DNA of 64,000 bases from contig NC_054704.1 in assembly GCF_016097555.1 (NCBI RefSeq), positions 31,519,554 to 31,583,553 of the forward strand, given 5' to 3'. The position numbers were made by a program, and so were the translations under genes. The stretch is from Gigantopelta aegis (lineage: Eukaryota; Mollusca; Gastropoda; Neomphalida; Peltospiridae). The notes beneath the pieces are model-generated. The model searched no databases and was not told the origin of the DNA. It saw nothing but the letters and a program-made list of their open reading frames with translations. Shown here piece by piece: positions 59,630 to 64,000 of the stretch; position 1 is the first letter of the stretch, and the number at the start of each line of letters is the position of its first letter.

Positions 59630-61496
59630 AAGGGCCAAACTTACAAAGCCTGTTTATTTTTTATACACGTATAACTACAGACATTTACAATGCTTAAACA
59701 CCAGTTTATGTCCGACACGTGTGTAACTACAGACATTTACAATGCTTAAACACCTGTTTATTTCTTATACATGTGTAACTACAGACATTTACAATGCTTA
59801 AACACCTGTTTATGTCTGACACATGTGTAACTAGACATTTACAATGCTTAAACACCTGTTTATTTCTTATACACGTGTAACTACAGACATTTATAATGCT
59901 TAAACACCTGTTTATTTCTTATACACGTGCAACTACAGACATTTACAATGCTTAAACACCTGTTTATGTCTGACACGTGTGTAACTACCAGACCTGTCAA
60001 CCCTCCCGGATTCCGCGGGAGTCTCCCGGTATTTGATCAAATCTCCTTTCTCCTGTGCGGGAGACAGTTTCTCCTGTTAAATGACATTTTTGTAAGCATA
60101 AAAAAACAATTCGATCCTCTTTTGTCAAAATAACAGAAGGGAAGTAACTCTGCCTTTTTTTCTCATTCGGAAAATGTCGACTACTTTCGGTTTCTGAGAA
60201 TGTAACAGGCCGAATTGTCCCGACTGTTTAACCTTTGCCGAAGTGAGAATTGTGGGATAGCCTATTCATATTGTTAAAAAAGCACATGGAGTTTATAAAA
60301 TGACGTGTTATTATAATCTTTGTTGTCATAGTAATGGCTACGAAGCGTGTTGCCGCTAATTCAACAGGCTGTGTATTGACATTCAGTGTTGCCATATAAA
60401 AAAAAAAAACTATCCAATTTAGTTCTAATAACACCTCTGAATTGTAAAATGTCTTCCCACTGGATTACATAATGCAACTATGACGAATCTGAACTGCCCC
60501 GTCGGTGGGCTCAACTCCCGAGTTGACAGCGATACACACGATGCATGTTAAAATCACATGTCACAGCAAGACAACGAAAAGACCAATTAGCTGTATAAAC
60601 ATACTTGTGTCAGTTAATTTTGTATGTTTGTGCAGTAAAATGTTGGTTATAAGAGTACACTTCAAGAAATTATTTTGGTACAATTAAAAAATGTTGTGTT
60701 TGACATTGACATAAAGTTACTTACGGAAATGGGTATAATTCCGGTATATTTCACACGATGTCCGTAATGAGGTTTTACTTATGATTAATGAAAATACAAT
60801 GTTTATTGCATCATTATAATGATTTTAAATAAGTACCACGCCACCGTTCCTCATTATAGTAAAAACTGAATATTAATTTTTAAGATTTATATAAATTTGT
60901 CTTTGGTACTTGGGTACACTAACCACAAATGATAATGTAACGCAACCTGTAAGGCTGTAAGTGTAATACCGTAAATGTACTAATTAATTTTTTTATTTCT
61001 TGTTCATGTTCTTAACATTTTTGGATAAAAAATTTTTTTTTTTTTAAATATGTATTAAATCATAATATTTAAACTTAAAAAAAAAAAAAATATATATATA
61101 GTTTAAATATATATAGTTTTTTTAATGCCAAGATCTAAGGTTAAGAAGTATATATGACACTATAAAGTATTCATATAACGTATTGTAATAATGTTTTTTT
61201 TAAATCTTGCGATTTTGGGTTAAATTGTGTGAATTTAAAAAATCTCCTGCTTTTTGACAAAATCTCCTGCTTTTTCAACACACACCTCCTGCTTTCTCTT
61301 GACTAAAGGTTGACAGGTCTGGTAACTACAGACATTTACAATGCTTAAACACCTGTTTATTTCTTATACACGTGTAACTACAGACACTTACAATGCTTAA
61401 ACACCTGTTTATGTCTGACACGTGTGTAACTACAGACATTTACAATGCTTAAAATACCTGCGTTTAAGAAAAACAGGCTTTGTAAATTTGGCCCTT
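59630..61496. mobile_element. Inverted-repeat element carrying a 52-base tandem repeat
   Basis: The ends AAGGGCCAAACTTACAAAGC and, inverted, AAGGGCCAAATTTACAAAGC face each other. Inside, a 52-base unit (TAACTACAGACATTTACAAT...) is repeated, with unit starts at 59672, 59724, 59776, 59828, 59878, 59930 and 59982, then resuming at 61323 for about three more. Units mostly alternate between a TTCTTATACACGTG and a TGTCTGACACGTG variant. It has no coding capacity, and a second element is nested inside the array. Confidence 0.8.
59989..61321. mobile_element. hAT-like nonautonomous element with perfect 8-base target duplication
   Basis: The inverted ends CAGACCTGTCAACC and GGTTGACAGGTCTG are flanked by GTAACTAC at 59981-59988 and 61322-61329. 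An 8-base duplication with CAG...CTG ends is the hAT superfamily hallmark. Removing the element and one duplication restores a regular 52-base unit of the surrounding array. Subterminal TCTCCTG motifs recur near both ends. No transposase frame was seen in its 1333 bases. Confidence 0.9.
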
Positions 61497-61654
61497 GTTT
61501 TACATTTTATTTTATTTATACATTTTTGTTGTTGTTGCAAGAACCACTTGGGTCATTTGTGTTGAGATCTTTAAATTAAAATTGGTTAATGAAAAATTGG
61601 AAGCAGTGCCCCTAGAACCTATGTTGGCTGAAGCAAACTTAAGATCACATTGAT

Positions 61655-64000
61655 AACAACATTGACACAAGTCGATCACCTCAAGATGGCTTCAATACAA
61701 GTCAGTACTTACCCACGACTCTGGAGAAGATGCAGGTTTGGTGATCTTGAACGAGTCGATCACCTCAAGATGGCTTTAATACAAGTCAGTACTTACCCAT
61801 GTATTTGGAGCAGATGCAGGTTTGGTGATCTTGAACGAGTCGATCACCTCAAGATGGCTTCAATACAAGTCAGTACTTACCCATGACTCTGGAGAAGATG
61901 CAGGTTTGGTGATCTTGAACGAGTCGATCACCTCAAGATGGCTTCAATACAAGTCAGTACTTACCCATGACTCTGGAGAAGATGCAGGTTTGGTGATCTT
62001 CAATGAGTCGATCACCTCAAGATGGCTTCAATACAAGTCAGTACTTACCCGTGACTCTGGAGCAGACACAGGTTTGGTGATCTTGAACGAGTCGATCACC
62101 TCAAGATGGCTTCAATACAAGTCAGTACTTACCCATGACTCTGGAGAAGATGCAGGTTTGGTGATCTTGAACGAGTCGATCACCTCAAGATGGCTTCAAT
62201 ACAAGTCAGTACTTACCCGCGACTCTGGAGAAGATGCAGGTTTGGTGATCTTGAACGAGTCGATCACCTCAAGATGGCTTCAATACAAGTCAGTACTTAC
62301 CCGCGACTCTGGAGAAGATGCAGGTTTGGTGATCTTGAACGAGTCGATCACCTCAAGATGGCTTCAATACAAGTCAGTACTTACCCACGACTCTGGAGAA
62401 GATGCAGGTTTGGTGATCTTGAACGAGTCGATCACCTCAAGATGGCTTCAATACAAGTCAGTACTTACCCGCGACTCTGGAGAAGATGCAGGTTTGGTGA
62501 TTTTGAACGAGTCGATCACCTCAAGATGGCTTTAATACAAGTCAGTACTTACCCATGTATTTGGAGCAGATGCAGGTTTGGTGATCTTGAACGAGTCAAT
62601 CACCTCAAGATGGCTTCAATACAAGTCAGTACTTACCCATGTATTTGGAGCAGATGCAGGTTTGGTGATCTTGAACGAGTCGAATCACCTCAAGATGGCT
62701 TTAATACAAGTCAGTACTTACCCACGACTCTGGAGAAGATGCAGGTTTGGTGATCTTGAACGAGTCGATCACCTCAAGATGGCTTTAATACAAGTCAGTA
62801 CTTACCCATGACTCTGGAGAAGATGCAGGTTTGGTGATCTTGAACGAGTCGATCACCTCAAGATGGCTTCAATACAAGTCAGTACTTACCCGCGACTCTG
62901 GAGCAGACACAGGTTTGGTGATCTTGAACGAGTCAATCACCTCAAGATGGCTTCAATACAAGTCAGTACTTACCCATGACTCTGGAGAAGATGCAGGTTT
63001 GGTGATCTTGAACGAGTCGATCACCTCAAGATGGCTTCAATACAAGTCAGTACTTACCCGCGACTCTGGAGAAGATGCAGGTTTGGTGATCTTCAATGAG
63101 TCGATCACCTCAAGATGGCTTCAATACAAGTCAGTACTTACCCGCGACTCTGGAGAAGATGCAGGTTTGGTGATCTTGAACGAGTCGATCACCTCAAGAT
63201 GGCTTTAATACAAGTCAGTACTTACCCATGTATTTGGAGCAGATGCAGGTTTGGTGATCTTGAACGAGTCAATCACCTCAAGATGGCTTTAATACAAGTC
63301 AGTACTTACCCACGACTCTGGAGAAGATGCAGGTTTGGTGATCTTGAACGAGTCGATCACCTCAAGATGGCTTTAATACAAGTCAGTACTTACCCGCGAC
63401 TCTGGAGAAGATGCAGGTTTGGTGATCTTCAATGAGTTGATCACCTCAAGATGGCTTCAATACAAGTCAGTACTTACCCGCGACTCTGGAGAAGATGCAG
63501 GTTTGGTGATCTTGAACGAGTCGATCACCTCAAGATGGCTTTAATACAAGTCAGTACTTACCCATGACTCTGGAGAAGATGCAGGTTTGGTGATCTTGAA
63601 CGAGTCGATCACCTCAAGATGGCTTCAATACAAGTCAGTACTTACCCGCGACTCTGGAGAAGATGCAGGTTTGGTTGGCTTCAGAATACCTCAAGATGGC
63701 TTCAATACAGTCAGTACTTACCCATGACTCTGGAGAAGATGCAGGTTTGGTGATCTTCAATGAGTCGATCACCTCAAGATGGCTTCAATACAAGTCAGTA
63801 CTTACCCGCGACTCTGGAGAAGATGCAGGTTTGGTGATCTTGAACGAGTCGATCACCTCAAGATGGCTTTAATACAAGTCAGTACTTACCCATGTATTTG
63901 GAGCAGATGCAGGTTTGGTGATCTTGAACGAGTCAATCACCTCAAGATGGCTTCAATACAAGTCAGTACTTACCCATGTATTTGGAGCAGATGCAGGTTT
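61655..64000. repeat. 84-base tandem array, at least 28 units, each with a minus-strand splice donor
   Basis: Starts of the GTCGATCACC landmark fall at 61671, 61755, 61839 and so on, giving a period of 84; the array runs past the window end. All 28 units I could follow contain ACTTAC on plus, i.e. GTAAGT on minus. Just before that donor, the minus strand reads FKITKPASSPESW in the frame that would join in phase 0 to the LTV1 exon at 57386. Units differ at a few sites: CGACTCTGGAGAAG against TGTATTTGGAGCAG, GGCTTCAAT against GGCTTTAAT, and TTGAACGAG against TTCAATGAG. One unit near 62684 has a one-base insertion and one near 63675 is rearranged. The unit length is a multiple of three and lacks stops in two plus-strand frames, so long plus-strand ORFs appear as a by-product. 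Confidence 0.95.

Noticed and set aside
59672-61480. CRISPR-like array
   Set aside because: The 52-base and 84-base arrays are head-to-tail satellites without unique spacers, in animal DNA.
61822-62535. Long plus-strand ORF of 28-residue repeats as a repeat-protein gene
   Set aside because: The frame exists only because the 84-base unit is a multiple of three without stops in that frame. A second frame is equally open, and the unit carries splice-donor sequence on the other strand.

Overview
The window looks like AT-rich, intron-rich animal nuclear DNA, most probably from a mollusc (gastropod-like). It has GT-AG split genes, very long (CT)n/(GA)n, poly-G and (TA)n tracts, and a dense load of short DNA transposons and tRNA-derived SINEs of a kind known from molluscan genomes. 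The mollusc call is inferred from protein similarity and repeat style; the species cannot be read from the sequence. No bacterial-type operon, CRISPR array, rRNA or free-standing tRNA gene was seen. No virus-like or LTR element was recognised.

Two host genes are supported, both on the minus strand. (1) A complete SLC17A9-type vesicular nucleotide transporter (VNUT) gene spans 34150 down to 10926. It has 12 coding positions, one of them a 30-base micro-exon. Position 5 exists twice, as two 100-base exons of identical phase (24201-24102 and 23086-22987), so exactly one can be used in any in-frame mRNA. (2) The 3' part of LTV1, a 40S ribosome-biogenesis factor, has eight exons from 57386 down to 40219 and ends in a normal stop. 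Its 5' exons (roughly the first 100-115 codons) are not identified; they lie beyond, or are buried in, the right end of the window.

The right end (61.65-64.0 kb) is an 84-base tandem array of at least 28 units, running off the window. On the LTV1 coding strand every unit carries a perfect GTAAGT splice donor. The reading frame just before that donor would join in phase 0 to the first visible LTV1 exon, so the array may have grown from the 3' end of the missing LTV1 exon.

Layout: 1-10.9 kb is downstream of VNUT and holds microsatellites, SINEs, small inverted-repeat elements and two minisatellites. 10.9-34.2 kb is the VNUT gene with transposon-filled introns. 34.2-40.2 kb is intergenic. 40.2-57.4 kb is LTV1 with large introns full of SINEs and DNA elements. 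57.4-61.6 kb holds a Tc1-type transposon with an intact transposase frame, and a tandem-repeat-bearing inverted-repeat element with a hAT-like element nested in it. 61.6-64 kb is the 84-base array. The two genes are unrelated in function (vesicular ATP storage versus ribosome assembly); they are neighbours, not a system.
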